A DNA stretch of 64,000 bases from Bradyrhizobium sp. 141 (GTDB lineage Bacteria; Pseudomonadota; Alphaproteobacteria; Rhizobiales; Xanthobacteraceae), in the NCBI RefSeq assembly GCF_023074055.1, contig NZ_JADPKR010000112.1, positions 48,590 to 112,589 on the forward strand, given 5' to 3'. Below are positions 8,768 to 17,306 of this stretch, piece by piece (the stretch's first letter is position 1; each line of letters opens with the position of its first letter). A model generated the notes under the pieces. The model ran no database searches. It saw nothing but the letters and a program-made list of their open reading frames with translations, and was not told the DNA's origin. The position numbers and the translations under genes were made by a program.

Positions 8768-10354
8768 GTGTCCGCAATGTCGGCGGGTGCCGGCGGGAGT
8801 GACGTCGCCATGGAGAACAGCCCCGATCCTGCTCCGCCTCTGCTGGAGGTGCGCGGCATCAGCAAAAGCTTCGGCGCTGTGCGCGCGTTGCAGGAGGTCG
8901 ACTTCACGCTGCGCGCCGGCGAGATCCATGCGTTGCTCGGCGAGAACGGTGCCGGCAAGTCCACGCTGATCAAGGTGATCACGGGCGTGTTTCCGCGCGA
9001 TGCCGGCATCGTCAGGCTCGGTGGCGACGATATCGCGCCGCGCTCGGCCAAGGCGGCGGTGGCAGCGGGCATCGCCACCGTCTACCAGGAGGTCAACCTC
9101 CTGCCGAATCTTTCGGTGGCGCAAAACCTGTTCCTCGACCGCCAGCCGATGCGCTTCGGCATCGTGCGCGAAGGTGAAATGCGCCGCCGCGCCAAAGCGC
9201 TGCTGGCGGATTTCGGCCTGAATATCGACGTCGCCGCACCGCTCGGGAGCTATTCCGTCGCCATCCAGCACGTCACCGCGATCGCCCGGGCGGTCGATCT
9301 TTCCGCCCGCGTGCTGATCCTGGACGAGCCGACCGCGAGCCTCGACCGCCACGAGGTCGAGATCCTGTTCGGCATCATGCGCCAGCTCGCAACGCGCGGT
9401 ATCGGCATCGTCTTCGTCAGCCACTTCCTCGATCAGGTCTACGAGATCTCCGACCGCATCACGGTGCTGCGCAACGGCCGCCTGGTCGGCGAGCGCGAGA
9501 CCGCCTCGCTGCCGCGGCTCGAGCTGATCCGGATGATGCTCGGCCGGGAGTTGGCAGAGACCACCAGTACACGAGCCTCGACAGGCGAGCACCGGGCACG
9601 CGAGGTCTGCGCCAGCTTCGAGAATTACGGCAAGGCCGGCTATGTCACGCCGTTCAATCTGGAGCTGCGTCATGGCGAGGTCGTCGGTCTCGCCGGCCTG
9701 CTCGGCTCGGGCCGCACCGAGACGGCGCGGCTGGTGTTTGGCGCAGAGCGAGCCGATGGCGGGCAGGCGAGAGTGGAGGGCGCGCCCGTGCGGCTGCAGT
9801 CGCCCCGCGACGGCGTGCGCCACGGCTTTGGCTATTGCCCGGAGGAGCGCAAGACCGACGGCATCGTCGCCGAGCTCACCGTGCGTGAGAACATCGTGCT
9901 CGCGCTCCAGGCCAAGCGCGGCCTGCATCGCCCGCTGTCGCGCCGCGAGCAGGACGAGATCGCGCGCCGCTACGTCAAGATGCTCGACATTCGTCCTGCC
10001 GATCCGGAACGCCCCGTCGGCCTGTTGTCCGGCGGCAATCAGCAGAAAGTGCTGCTGGCGCGCTGGCTCGCGACCTCGCCGCGGCTCCTCGTGCTGGACG
10101 AGCCGACCCGCGGCATCGACGTCGGCGCGCATGCCGAGATCATCCGCCTGATCCGCGAGCTCTGCGACGACGGGCTGGCGCTGCTCGTGATCTCCTCCGA
10201 GCTCGACGAGATCGTGACCTATTCGGACCGCGTGGTGGTGCTGCGTGACCGCGCCCATGTCGAGGACCTCGCGGGCGAGGCGATCGACGTCGGCAACATT
10301 CTCGCAGCCATTGCCGCCGATGCCGCCACCGTCGCGCTTGAGGCCCACACATGA
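8768..10354 (+). CDS. ytfR: Sugar ABC transporter ATP-binding protein with two nucleotide-binding domains, YtfR-like
   Basis: 528 residues with tandem ABC domains, the standard size for CUT2 sugar importers. Walker A of the first domain is GENGAGKST (near residue 57) with Walker B LILDEPTASLD. The second domain has a degenerate Walker A (LLGSGRTE) and the intact signature LLSGGNQQKVLLARW, typical of this class. The GTG at 8768 follows GAAGGAA by seven bases; an in-frame ATG at 8810 with its own GGGAG is an alternative. The stop overlaps the next permease start, so ATPase and permeases are co-translated. Confidence 0.9.
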   Translation: MSAMSAGAGGSDVAMENSPDPAPPLLEVRGISKSFGAVRALQEVDFTLRAGEIHALLGENGAGKSTLIKVITGVFPRDAGIVRLGGDDIAPRSAKAAVAAGIATVYQEVNLLPNLSVAQNLFLDRQPMRFGIVREGEMRRRAKALLADFGLNIDVAAPLGSYSVAIQHVTAIARAVDLSARVLILDEPTASLDRHEVEILFGIMRQLATRGIGIVFVSHFLDQVYEISDRITVLRNGRLVGERETASLPRLELIRMMLGRELAETTSTRASTGEHRAREVCASFENYGKAGYVTPFNLELRHGEVVGLAGLLGSGRTETARLVFGAERADGGQARVEGAPVRLQSPRDGVRHGFGYCPEERKTDGIVAELTVRENIVLALQAKRGLHRPLSRREQDEIARRYVKMLDIRPADPERPVGLLSGGNQQKVLLARWLATSPRLLVLDEPTRGIDVGAHAEIIRLIRELCDDGLALLVISSELDEIVTYSDRVVVLRDRAHVEDLAGEAIDVGNILAAIAADAATVALEAHT

Positions 10355-11343
10355 CAGCGCTGCTGCCGCGCCGCGGCCTTGCCCAGATCCTGGCGTTGAT
10401 CGTCATCCTGGCGGTCGACCGTGTGGTGTCGCCGCAATTTTTCGATTTGCGGCTTCAGGACGGCCGGCTGTTCGGCAGCGTGATCGACGTGCTCAATCGC
10501 GGCACGCCGGTGGCGCTGCTCTCGCTTGGCATGGTGCTGGTGATCGCAACGCGCGGCATCGATCTGTCGGTTGGCGCGGTCATGGCCATTGCGGGCGCGA
10601 TCGCGGCGAGCCTTGCCGACAGTCACGGCCTGCCCGTGGTGCTCGCGGCCGCGCTCGGTGCCGGGCTTGTCTGCGGATTGTGGAACGGATTTCTCGTTGC
10701 GGTGCTCGGGATGCAGCCGATCGTGGCGACGCTGATCCTCATGGTGGCAGGGCGCGGCATCGCCCAGCTCATCACCGAAGGGCGCATCGTCACCTTCTCG
10801 TCGCCGGATCTGGTTTGGCTCGGAAATGGCGCGGTGCTTGGCCTTCCGGTGCCGGTCGCGATTGCCCTTTGCATGCTGATCCTGACCGGCGTCGTGGTCC
10901 GCGGTTCCGCGCTCGGGCTGCTGATCGAGGCGACCGGCGGCAATGCGCGGGCGAGCGAGCTTGCCGGCGTCGGCACGCGCGCGATGATCCTGGCGGTCTA
11001 TGTCTGGTGCGGCGTCTGCGCCGCGCTCGCCGGCGTGATCGCGGCGGCCGACATCATGGGGGCGGATGCCAACAATGCCGGCCTCTGGCTCGAGCTCGAT
11101 GCGATCCTGGCCGTGGTGATCGGCGGCACCTCGCTGTTTGGCGGCCGCTTCAGCCTCGTGCTCGCCGTGCTCGGCGCACTGATCATCCAGACCATGAACA
11201 CCGGAATTTTGCTGTCCGGCTATCCTCCGGAATTCAACTTGCTGGTCAAGGCAGTAGTGGTGCTCGCGGTGCTGCTGTTGCAGTCGCCGAAGCTGACCGG
11301 TTTTGCTGGCATCGTCGCGCGGCTGCGGAGGACCAAAGCATGA
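10351..11343 (+). CDS. ytfT: Sugar ABC transporter permease, YtfT-like
   Basis: 330 residues with about eight to ten membrane segments of the CUT2 permease family (RbsC-like). The conserved segment GIDLSVGAVMAIAGA, near residues 69-83, is the cytoplasmic coupling motif region found in these proteins. It overlaps the ytfR stop by four bases and is itself overlapped by the second permease gene. Position between ytfR and a yjfF-like gene supports the YtfT assignment. Confidence 0.85.
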   Translation: MTALLPRRGLAQILALIVILAVDRVVSPQFFDLRLQDGRLFGSVIDVLNRGTPVALLSLGMVLVIATRGIDLSVGAVMAIAGAIAASLADSHGLPVVLAAALGAGLVCGLWNGFLVAVLGMQPIVATLILMVAGRGIAQLITEGRIVTFSSPDLVWLGNGAVLGLPVPVAIALCMLILTGVVVRGSALGLLIEATGGNARASELAGVGTRAMILAVYVWCGVCAALAGVIAAADIMGADANNAGLWLELDAILAVVIGGTSLFGGRFSLVLAVLGALIIQTMNTGILLSGYPPEFNLLVKAVVVLAVLLLQSPKLTGFAGIVARLRRTKA

Positions 11344-12320
11344 AAGGCCTGCCGCCCGTCCTGATCACGGCCATCGTGCTCGTCGCAGGCTTTGCGCTCT
11401 GCGCGGTGCAATTCCCCAACATCGCCTCGACCCGCGTGGTCGGCAATCTCCTCACCGACAACGCCTTCCTCGGCATCGTCGCGACCGGCATGACCTTCGT
11501 CATCATCTCCGGCGGCATCGATCTCTCGGTCGGCTCGGTGATCGGATTCACCACCGTCTTCGTCGCGCTCGCGATCGAGCGCTGGGGTATGCCGCCGCTG
11601 GTCGCTTTCGTTGCCATCCTCGCGCTCTCGGCGGCCTTCGGCGCGGCGATGGGCGCGGTGATCCATGTCTTCGACCTACCACCGTTCATCGTGACGCTCG
11701 CCGGCATGTTCCTTGCGCGCGGCGCGAGCTTCCTGCTGTCCACGGAATCGGTGCCGATCACGGCACCCGTCTATGCGACGGTCTCTGACTTCGCGCTGCG
11801 GATGCCCGGCGGCGGGCGATTGACCGCGATAGCGATCATCATGCTCGTGATCGTCATCGGCGGAGCCTTGTTGCTGCAGCTCACCCGGTTCGGCGCCAAT
11901 GTCTATGCGCTCGGCGGCAGCCGGGCCGCCGCGAGCCTGATGGGCGTTGCTGTCGGCAAGATGACGATAAAGATCTACATGCTGTCGAGCCTGCTCGCAG
12001 GCATCGCCGGCATCGTGTTCTCCTTCTACACCAGCGCCGGTTACTCGCTCTCCGCCGTCGGCGTCGAGCTCGACAGCATCGCGGCCGTCGTGATCGGCGG
12101 CACGCTGCTCACGGGCGGGCAGGGCTCGGTGATCGGCACCTTCCTCGGCGTGCTGATCCAGGGGCTGATCCAGACCTACATCAATTTCGATGGTACGCTG
12201 TCGAGCTGGTGGACCAAGATCGCGACCGGAATCTTGCTGTTTGCCTTCATCGCCCTGCAGCAGGGGTTGGTCGCACTCGCGCGCCGGCCGGTGACGAAGA
12301 GCTTGGGAGCTGCGACATGA
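11340..12320 (+). CDS. yjfF: Sugar ABC transporter permease, YjfF-like
   Basis: 326 residues from the ATG at 11340, preceded by GGAGG at 11327-11331 and overlapping the ytfT stop. It is a second CUT2 permease with the motif GGIDLSVGSVIGFT near residues 57-70 and a C-terminal glycine-rich permease block (VVIGGTLLTGGQGSVIGT). The pairing of two different permeases with one binding protein and one double ATPase is characteristic of YtfQRT-YjfF systems. The GntR regulator gene overlaps its stop, so the regulator belongs to the same transcript. Confidence 0.85.
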   Translation: MKGLPPVLITAIVLVAGFALCAVQFPNIASTRVVGNLLTDNAFLGIVATGMTFVIISGGIDLSVGSVIGFTTVFVALAIERWGMPPLVAFVAILALSAAFGAAMGAVIHVFDLPPFIVTLAGMFLARGASFLLSTESVPITAPVYATVSDFALRMPGGGRLTAIAIIMLVIVIGGALLLQLTRFGANVYALGGSRAAASLMGVAVGKMTIKIYMLSSLLAGIAGIVFSFYTSAGYSLSAVGVELDSIAAVVIGGTLLTGGQGSVIGTFLGVLIQGLIQTYINFDGTLSSWWTKIATGILLFAFIALQQGLVALARRPVTKSLGAAT

Positions 12321-13093
12321 CCTCGCGTATCGTCGTCATCCCGACGCGGCGGGCCCACTCCAACCATGCGGAGGTCGCCCGATCGATCGGCATCGACATC
12401 ATCGCCGGCCGCTACGCGGAGGGGACGCGGTTGCCGGGCGACGCCGAGATGATCGCAATGTTCGGCGTATCGCGGCCGGTGCTGCGGGAGAGCGTGAAGA
12501 CCCTGGTCGCCAAAGGTCTGCTCACCACCAAGGCGCGCGTCGGCACCGTCGTGCGCGAACGCGCGGCCTGGAACATGTTCGACGCCGACGTGCTGGCCTG
12601 GCACCTGGATGCCGGCATCGACAAGCGTTTCCTCAACGACCTCGCCGAGATTCGCCTCGCGGTCGAGCCGCGCGCGGCGATGCTGGCGGCCGCGCAGCGA
12701 TCGGAGGAGGACCTCGTCGAGCTTCGCCGCTGTATGGACCGTATGCGTCTTGAAGCCTCCGATTCCGTCGGTTTCGCCGATGCCGATCTCGCGCTTCACG
12801 TCGCCGTGGCGCACGCCTCCGGCAATCTGTTCATGCGCTCGATCGGCCACGTCATCGAGGCGGCATTACGCGCCTCGTTCCTGCTCAGCGCACCGGTCGA
12901 GCTGGAGGACCGCGACACCGTGCTGCTCTGGCACCAGAAGATCGTCGATGCGATCGCAGGGGGTGATGCCGAGGCCGCTTCGGAGGCGATGGTCTTCGTC
13001 ATTCACAACGGCATGCATCGCCACGAGGGCGCCGTGATCGAGACCACACCGGCCGAGGCGTTGCCATCGGTGGAATCTGGAGAGAGATCGTGA
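12317..13093 (+). CDS. GntR-family transcriptional regulator, FadR/FCD subfamily
   Basis: 258 residues. The N-terminal winged helix (about residues 18-85) contains the GntR pattern GTRLPGDAEMIAMFGVSRPVLRE, and the C-terminal all-helical FCD domain (about residues 105-235) would bind a sugar acid or similar effector. The ATG at 12317 overlaps the yjfF stop, and the gene overlaps the downstream dehydrogenase by GTGA, so it is embedded in the galactose operon. It most likely controls this operon, probably as a repressor released by an aldonate; that effector is inference from other FCD regulators of galactonate-type pathways. Confidence 0.85.
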   Translation: MTSRIVVIPTRRAHSNHAEVARSIGIDIIAGRYAEGTRLPGDAEMIAMFGVSRPVLRESVKTLVAKGLLTTKARVGTVVRERAAWNMFDADVLAWHLDAGIDKRFLNDLAEIRLAVEPRAAMLAAAQRSEEDLVELRRCMDRMRLEASDSVGFADADLALHVAVAHASGNLFMRSIGHVIEAALRASFLLSAPVELEDRDTVLLWHQKIVDAIAGGDAEAASEAMVFVIHNGMHRHEGAVIETTPAEALPSVESGERS

Positions 13094-14016
13094 CGCAACT
13101 TCGCATCGCCATCGTCGGCTTCGGCAAGATCGCGCGCGACCAGCATGTCGGCGCGATCGCCGCGGTGCCGGGCGCGACGCTGACCGCGGTTGCCAGCCGC
13201 AACGCCTCGCTGCCGGGACTGCCGCACTTCGCCACCATCGAGGAGTTGCTGGAGAGGGGGCCGGACGTCGATGCGATCTCGCTCTGCACGCCGCCGCAAG
13301 TGAGGCGCGCGCAGGCCGCCGCGGCGCTCAAAGCCGGCAAGCATGTCATGCTGGAGAAGCCGCCGGGCATCGGCGTTGCCGAGCTCGATCCGCTGATCGC
13401 GATGGCGGCGGAGGCAAAGCGAACGCTGTTTGCGACCTGGCATTCGCGACATGCGCCGGCGGTCGAACCCGCGCGACAATGGCTCACTGGGCGACGTATC
13501 ACGTCGGTGCATATCGACTGGAAGGAAGACGTTCGCGTCTGGCATCCAGGGCAGGGATGGATCTGGGAGCCGGGCGGCCTCGGCGTGTTCGATCCCGGCA
13601 TCAACGCGCTGTCGATCCTGACCAAAATCCTGCGCAAGCCGGTATTCGTCACCGCGGCCGAACTGGCCTTTCCCGCCAATTGCCAGGCGCCGATCGCTGC
13701 CAACCTGACACTGACCGATATCGACGGCCTGCCTGTGACCGCCGAGTTCGACTTTCGCCAGACCGGGCCGCAGAGCTGGGATATCCTCGTCGAAACCGAT
13801 CAGGGCCGAATGACCTTGTCCCGTGGTGGTGCGCGAATGGCGGTCGACGGCAAGGTGCTTGCCGAGGCGCCCGATGAGGAATATCGCGGACTCTACCGGC
13901 GCTTCGTCGAGCTCGCGGCGACCGGCGCAAGCGACGTCGATCTGACGCCGCTTCGCCTCGTCGCCGACGCCTTCCTGCTCGGCCGGCGCACCGTCGTCGA
14001 ACCGTTTGTGGATTAG
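13090..14016 (+). CDS. gal: Galactose 1-dehydrogenase, Gfo/Idh/MocA family
   Basis: 308 residues. The N-terminal Rossmann fold has IVGFGKIARDQHV (residues 7-19) and the family EKPP motif near residue 94. The central block ITSVHIDWKEDVRVWHPGQG followed by EPGGLGVFDPGINALSI matches, from memory, Pseudomonas galactose 1-dehydrogenase, which oxidises D-galactose (and often L-arabinose) to the lactone with NAD(P). The GTG start overlaps the regulator stop. An epimerase and a lactonase follow, supplying the step before and the step after this reaction. Substrate choice between galactose, arabinose and fucose is not decidable here. Confidence 0.85.
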   Translation: MTQLRIAIVGFGKIARDQHVGAIAAVPGATLTAVASRNASLPGLPHFATIEELLERGPDVDAISLCTPPQVRRAQAAAALKAGKHVMLEKPPGIGVAELDPLIAMAAEAKRTLFATWHSRHAPAVEPARQWLTGRRITSVHIDWKEDVRVWHPGQGWIWEPGGLGVFDPGINALSILTKILRKPVFVTAAELAFPANCQAPIAANLTLTDIDGLPVTAEFDFRQTGPQSWDILVETDQGRMTLSRGGARMAVDGKVLAEAPDEEYRGLYRRFVELAATGASDVDLTPLRLVADAFLLGRRTVVEPFVD

Positions 14017-14018
14017 AC

Positions 14019-15095
14019 ATGGCTGGCTCAAAAATCGAAAAAGATGTCTTCGGAACGCTGCCGGACGGCCGCAACGTCGAGCGCATCGTGCTGCGCGGTG
14101 AGGGCGGGTTCGAGGCGCGCGTCATCGCCCATGGTGCGGTGCTGCAAGCGCTGATCGCGCCGGACGCCAAGGGCGGATATGACGACGTCGTGCTCGGCCA
14201 TGACGCCTTCGCCGGCTACCTCGCCGAGCGCAAGTTCCTGGGCGCCACCGTCGGCCGCTACGCCAACCGCATCGCCAAGGGACAGTTTTCGCTCGATGGT
14301 GAGACGGTGCAGCTTGCCGTCAACAACGGGCCGAATGCGCTGCATGGTGGCCTCGATGGGTTTGATCGCAAGCTGTGGGACATTGCGGAGATCGACGATG
14401 GTGCTGCACCCGCAGTGACGCTCACTTACAGGAGCCCGCATGGAGAAGAGAATTATCCCGGCCGGCTAGATGTCCGCCTGACCTATCGCATTACCGGGCC
14501 GACCGAGCTGTCGCTGAGCATGGAGGCGCGGACCGACCGGCCGACCATCGTCAACCTGACCAACCACAGCTTCTTCAATCTCGAGGGCGCGACGTCAGGC
14601 ACGTCCATTCTCGACCACAAGCTGATTGTCGCCGCCGAGCATTTCCTCGCCATCGATCCCACCGCCATTCCGTTGCCGGAACCGCCGCGCAGCGTTGCCG
14701 GCACGCCGTTCGACTTCCGCGACGCCCAGGCTGTCGGCGCGCGTATCCGCGAGAGCCACGAGCAATTGCAGAACGGCAGGGGCTACGACCACACCTATTG
14801 CCTCGCCCGTGACGGCAAGCTGGCGTTCGCCGCGCGGCTGGAGGCACCGCGCTCGGGCCGGGTCATGGAGCTGTTCACCGACCAGCCCGGCCTTCAGGTC
14901 TATTCCGGCAACTATCTCGACGGCACGATTTCGGGGAAGGGCGGCAAGCTCATCCGTCAGTCGGACGCCATGTGCCTGGAGCCGCACATCTGGCCCGATG
15001 CGCCGAACCGGCCGGATTTTCCGAGCCCGCGCCTTGAGCCGGGCGAAGTCTACCGCCATCACACGGTCTATCGCTTCGGAGCGAGGATGCCATGA
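14019..15095 (+). CDS. galM: Aldose 1-epimerase (mutarotase)
   Basis: 358 residues, the normal GalM length. It interconverts alpha and beta anomers of galactose and related aldoses in the cytoplasm. The family blocks VGRYANRIAKGQF (around residue 80), NGPNALHGG (around residue 105) and NLTNHSFFNLEG with the catalytic histidine (around residue 185) are all visible. It begins two bases after the dehydrogenase stop and overlaps the lactonase by four bases. The operon position suggests that it supplies the beta anomer to galactose dehydrogenase. Confidence 0.9.
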   Translation: MAGSKIEKDVFGTLPDGRNVERIVLRGEGGFEARVIAHGAVLQALIAPDAKGGYDDVVLGHDAFAGYLAERKFLGATVGRYANRIAKGQFSLDGETVQLAVNNGPNALHGGLDGFDRKLWDIAEIDDGAAPAVTLTYRSPHGEENYPGRLDVRLTYRITGPTELSLSMEARTDRPTIVNLTNHSFFNLEGATSGTSILDHKLIVAAEHFLAIDPTAIPLPEPPRSVAGTPFDFRDAQAVGARIRESHEQLQNGRGYDHTYCLARDGKLAFAARLEAPRSGRVMELFTDQPGLQVYSGNYLDGTISGKGGKLIRQSDAMCLEPHIWPDAPNRPDFPSPRLEPGEVYRHHTVYRFGARMP

Positions 15096-15973
15096 TGGAA
15101 CAGGTGCCGACCTCGGTTCTCTCTAGCGATCCCTGCCATCTCGGCGAGGGCCCGACCTATGACGCGACCACCGATACCGCGTGGTGGTTCGACATCCGCG
15201 AGGGACGGCTGTTCGAGGCGCAACTCGGTAGTGGCAGCATCCGCGTCCATGCGCTCGGGCGGATGGCGAGCGCGCTCGGGCGCATCGATGCCGAACGGCA
15301 GTTGATCGTTGCCGAGGACGGGCTTTACGTCCGCAAGCTTGCCGACGGCGCGATGACGCTGTTGCTTCCGCTCGAAGCCGACAATCCAGCCACGCGCTCC
15401 AATGATTGCCGCGTGCACCGGTCCGGCACGTTCTGGATCGGGACCATGGGCAAGAACGCCGAGCCGAAGGCCGGGGCGATCTACGCGCTCCATCGCGGCA
15501 AGATCTCGACGCTGTTTCCCGGCATCAGTATCCCCAATTCGATCTGCTTCTCGCCTGATGGCGCCACCGGCTATTTCACCGACACGCCGCATGCCGTGCT
15601 CTACGCCGTGCCGCTCAATCCCGCGACCGGCCTGCCGCGCGGCGAGCCGGAGGTGCTATTGCGCCACACCGGCATCGGCGGCCTCGACGGCTCGGTGTGC
15701 GATGCCGACGGGCAGATCTGGAACGCTTGCTGGGGCGCGAGCCGTATCGATGTCTATTCTCCGCATGGCGAGCGTCTGCGCTCACTGAGCGTGCCGGCAA
15801 AACAGGCGAGCTGCCCCGCTTTCGTCGGCCCCGATCTGTCGCGCCTCCTCGTCACGTCAGCCTGGCAGGATATGGACGCGGCCGCACGCGCCGCCGATCC
15901 GCAAGCCGGCTGCACTTTTTTACTGGAGGCATCCGCGCGCGGTCGCGCGGAGCCCGACGTCAAGCTCGCATAG
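15092..15973 (+). CDS. SMP-30/gluconolactonase family sugar lactonase
   Basis: 293-residue six-bladed beta-propeller enzyme. The metal-binding pattern CHLGEGPTYD near residues 11-20 and SNDCRVHRSGTFWIGTM near residues 100-116 define the SMP-30/regucalcin-like lactonases. It would open galactono- or arabinono-lactone to the aldonate after the dehydrogenase in the same operon. Start candidates are the ATGs at 15092 and 15095; the first overlaps the galM stop. It is probably the last gene of the operon, since chvE follows with its own ribosome-binding site after 74 bases. Confidence 0.88.
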   Translation: MMEQVPTSVLSSDPCHLGEGPTYDATTDTAWWFDIREGRLFEAQLGSGSIRVHALGRMASALGRIDAERQLIVAEDGLYVRKLADGAMTLLLPLEADNPATRSNDCRVHRSGTFWIGTMGKNAEPKAGAIYALHRGKISTLFPGISIPNSICFSPDGATGYFTDTPHAVLYAVPLNPATGLPRGEPEVLLRHTGIGGLDGSVCDADGQIWNACWGASRIDVYSPHGERLRSLSVPAKQASCPAFVGPDLSRLLVTSAWQDMDAAARAADPQAGCTFLLEASARGRAEPDVKLA

Positions 15974-16047
15974 GAGACCCGAAAGCAGCCCACGACGACG
16001 TTCTCGATGAAACAAAGAAAACAGTCTGACACCCAAGGGAGTAAAAC

Positions 16048-17121
16048 ATGCTGAAACTGAAGACGACATTCCTCGCGCTGGCGCTGGCCGGCGCGGCGTC
16101 CATGGCCATAGGCGTCACCGCGTCCGCCCAGGACAAGGCGACCGTCGGCATCGCGATGCCGACCAAATCGTCGGCGCGCTGGATCGACGACGGCAACAAC
16201 ATGGTCAAGGTGCTGAAGGAGCGCGGCTACAACACCGACCTGCAATATGCCGAAGACGATATCCCGAACCAGCTCTCGCAGGTCGAGAACATGGTGACCA
16301 AGGGCGCAAAAGCCCTGGTGATCGCCGCGATCGACGGCACCACGCTGTCCGACGTGCTCAAGCAGGCCAAGGCCAAAGGTATCACCGTGATCGCCTACGA
16401 CCGCCTGATCCGCGGCACGCCGAACGTCGACTATTACGCGACCTTCGACAATTTCCAGGTCGGCGTGCTCCAGGCCGAGTCGATCGTACAGGGCCTCGGT
16501 CTCAAGGACGGCAAGGGCCCGTTCAACATCGAGCTGTTCGGCGGCTCGCCGGACGACAACAACGCCTACTTCTTCTACAACGGTGCGATGAGCGTGCTGA
16601 AGCCCTACATCGACAGCGGCAAGCTCGTCGTCGCCTCGGGCCAGATGGGCATGGACAAGGTCGCTACGCTGCGCTGGGATGGTGCCACCGCCCAGGCCCG
16701 CATGGACAATTTGCTCAGCGCCTATTACGGCAACAAGAAGCTCAATGCCGTGCTGTCGCCCTATGATGGCATCTCGATCGGCATCATTTCCTCGCTGAAG
16801 GGCGTCGGCTATGGCAGCGCCGATCAGCCGATGCCGATCATTTCGGGTCAGGATGCCGAGGTGCCCTCGATCAAGGCGATGCTGCGCGGCGATCAATATT
16901 CGACCATCTTCAAGGACACCCGCGACCTCGCCAAGGTGACCGCCGACATGGTCGACGCCGCGCTCGCCGGCAAGCAGGTCACGGTCAACGACACCAAGAC
17001 CTATGAGAACGGCGTCAAGACCGTGCCGTCCTACCTGCTCAAGCCCGTCGTGGTCTACAAGGACAATTGGGAGAAGGTTCTGGTCGACAGCGGCTACTAC
17101 AAGAAGGCGCAGTTCCAGTAG
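16048..17121 (+). CDS. chvE: Multiple-monosaccharide ABC transporter substrate-binding protein, ChvE-like
   Basis: 357 residues with a signal peptide cleaved near residue 27 (GVTASAQDK). The mature protein is a type I sugar-binding protein. The sequence VGIAMPTKSSARWIDDGNNM and the YDRLIRGTPNVDYYATFDNF block match ChvE/XylF-type proteins, which bind several aldoses including glucose, galactose, arabinose and xylose. In Agrobacterium ChvE also presents sugars to the VirA sensor; no vir gene is seen here. The order chvE-gguA-gguB is that of Agrobacterium. The ATG follows AGGGAG by seven bases. Confidence 0.9.
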   Translation: MLKLKTTFLALALAGAASMAIGVTASAQDKATVGIAMPTKSSARWIDDGNNMVKVLKERGYNTDLQYAEDDIPNQLSQVENMVTKGAKALVIAAIDGTTLSDVLKQAKAKGITVIAYDRLIRGTPNVDYYATFDNFQVGVLQAESIVQGLGLKDGKGPFNIELFGGSPDDNNAYFFYNGAMSVLKPYIDSGKLVVASGQMGMDKVATLRWDGATAQARMDNLLSAYYGNKKLNAVLSPYDGISIGIISSLKGVGYGSADQPMPIISGQDAEVPSIKAMLRGDQYSTIFKDTRDLAKVTADMVDAALAGKQVTVNDTKTYENGVKTVPSYLLKPVVVYKDNWEKVLVDSGYYKKAQFQ

Positions 17122-17193
17122 GCTCTTTCTTTCCCTCATCCCCTCCTGGGGAGAGGGAACTCTCCATGGGACGAAACGCATGTCCACATACTC

Positions 17194-17277
17194 GTCATGC
17201 CCGGGCTTGTCCCGGGCATCCACGTCCTTCCTTGCAGGCAGCGGCACGTGGATGGCCGGGACAAGCCCGGCCATGAC
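17194..17277. repeat. 84-bp REP-like double palindrome, copy 2
   Basis: The 30-base arms are identical to those at 7388-7471 while the 24-base spacer is unrelated in sequence yet equal in length. It lies between chvE and gguA, so it is inside a presumed operon and may attenuate transcription or protect the upstream mRNA, giving more binding protein than transporter. Confidence 0.85.
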
Positions 17278-17306
17278 GACGTCGATGAGTCTTGGAGTAT
17301 GACACG

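Noticed and set aside
7607..10348. A very long open frame (over 900 codons) on the minus strand
   Set aside because: It lies opposite the sugar-binding protein and ytfR genes. It is rich in Arg, Asp and His as antisense frames of GC-rich genes are, and has no domain character.
10245..11339. Extended start for the YjfF-like permease
   Set aside because: The upstream part overlaps ytfR and ytfT entirely and encodes Arg/Ala-rich sequence; the ATG at 11340 has a ribosome-binding site and overlaps the ytfT stop.
16048..17121. Virulence-signalling role for the ChvE-like protein
   Set aside because: In Agrobacterium ChvE presents sugars to VirA, but no virA/virG or T-DNA feature is in the window, so only sugar import is claimed.
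15754..17274. Minus-strand open frame of about 500 codons opposite chvE
   Set aside because: Mirror of chvE codon structure; its first part is the translated REP-like repeat, and no family motif is visible.
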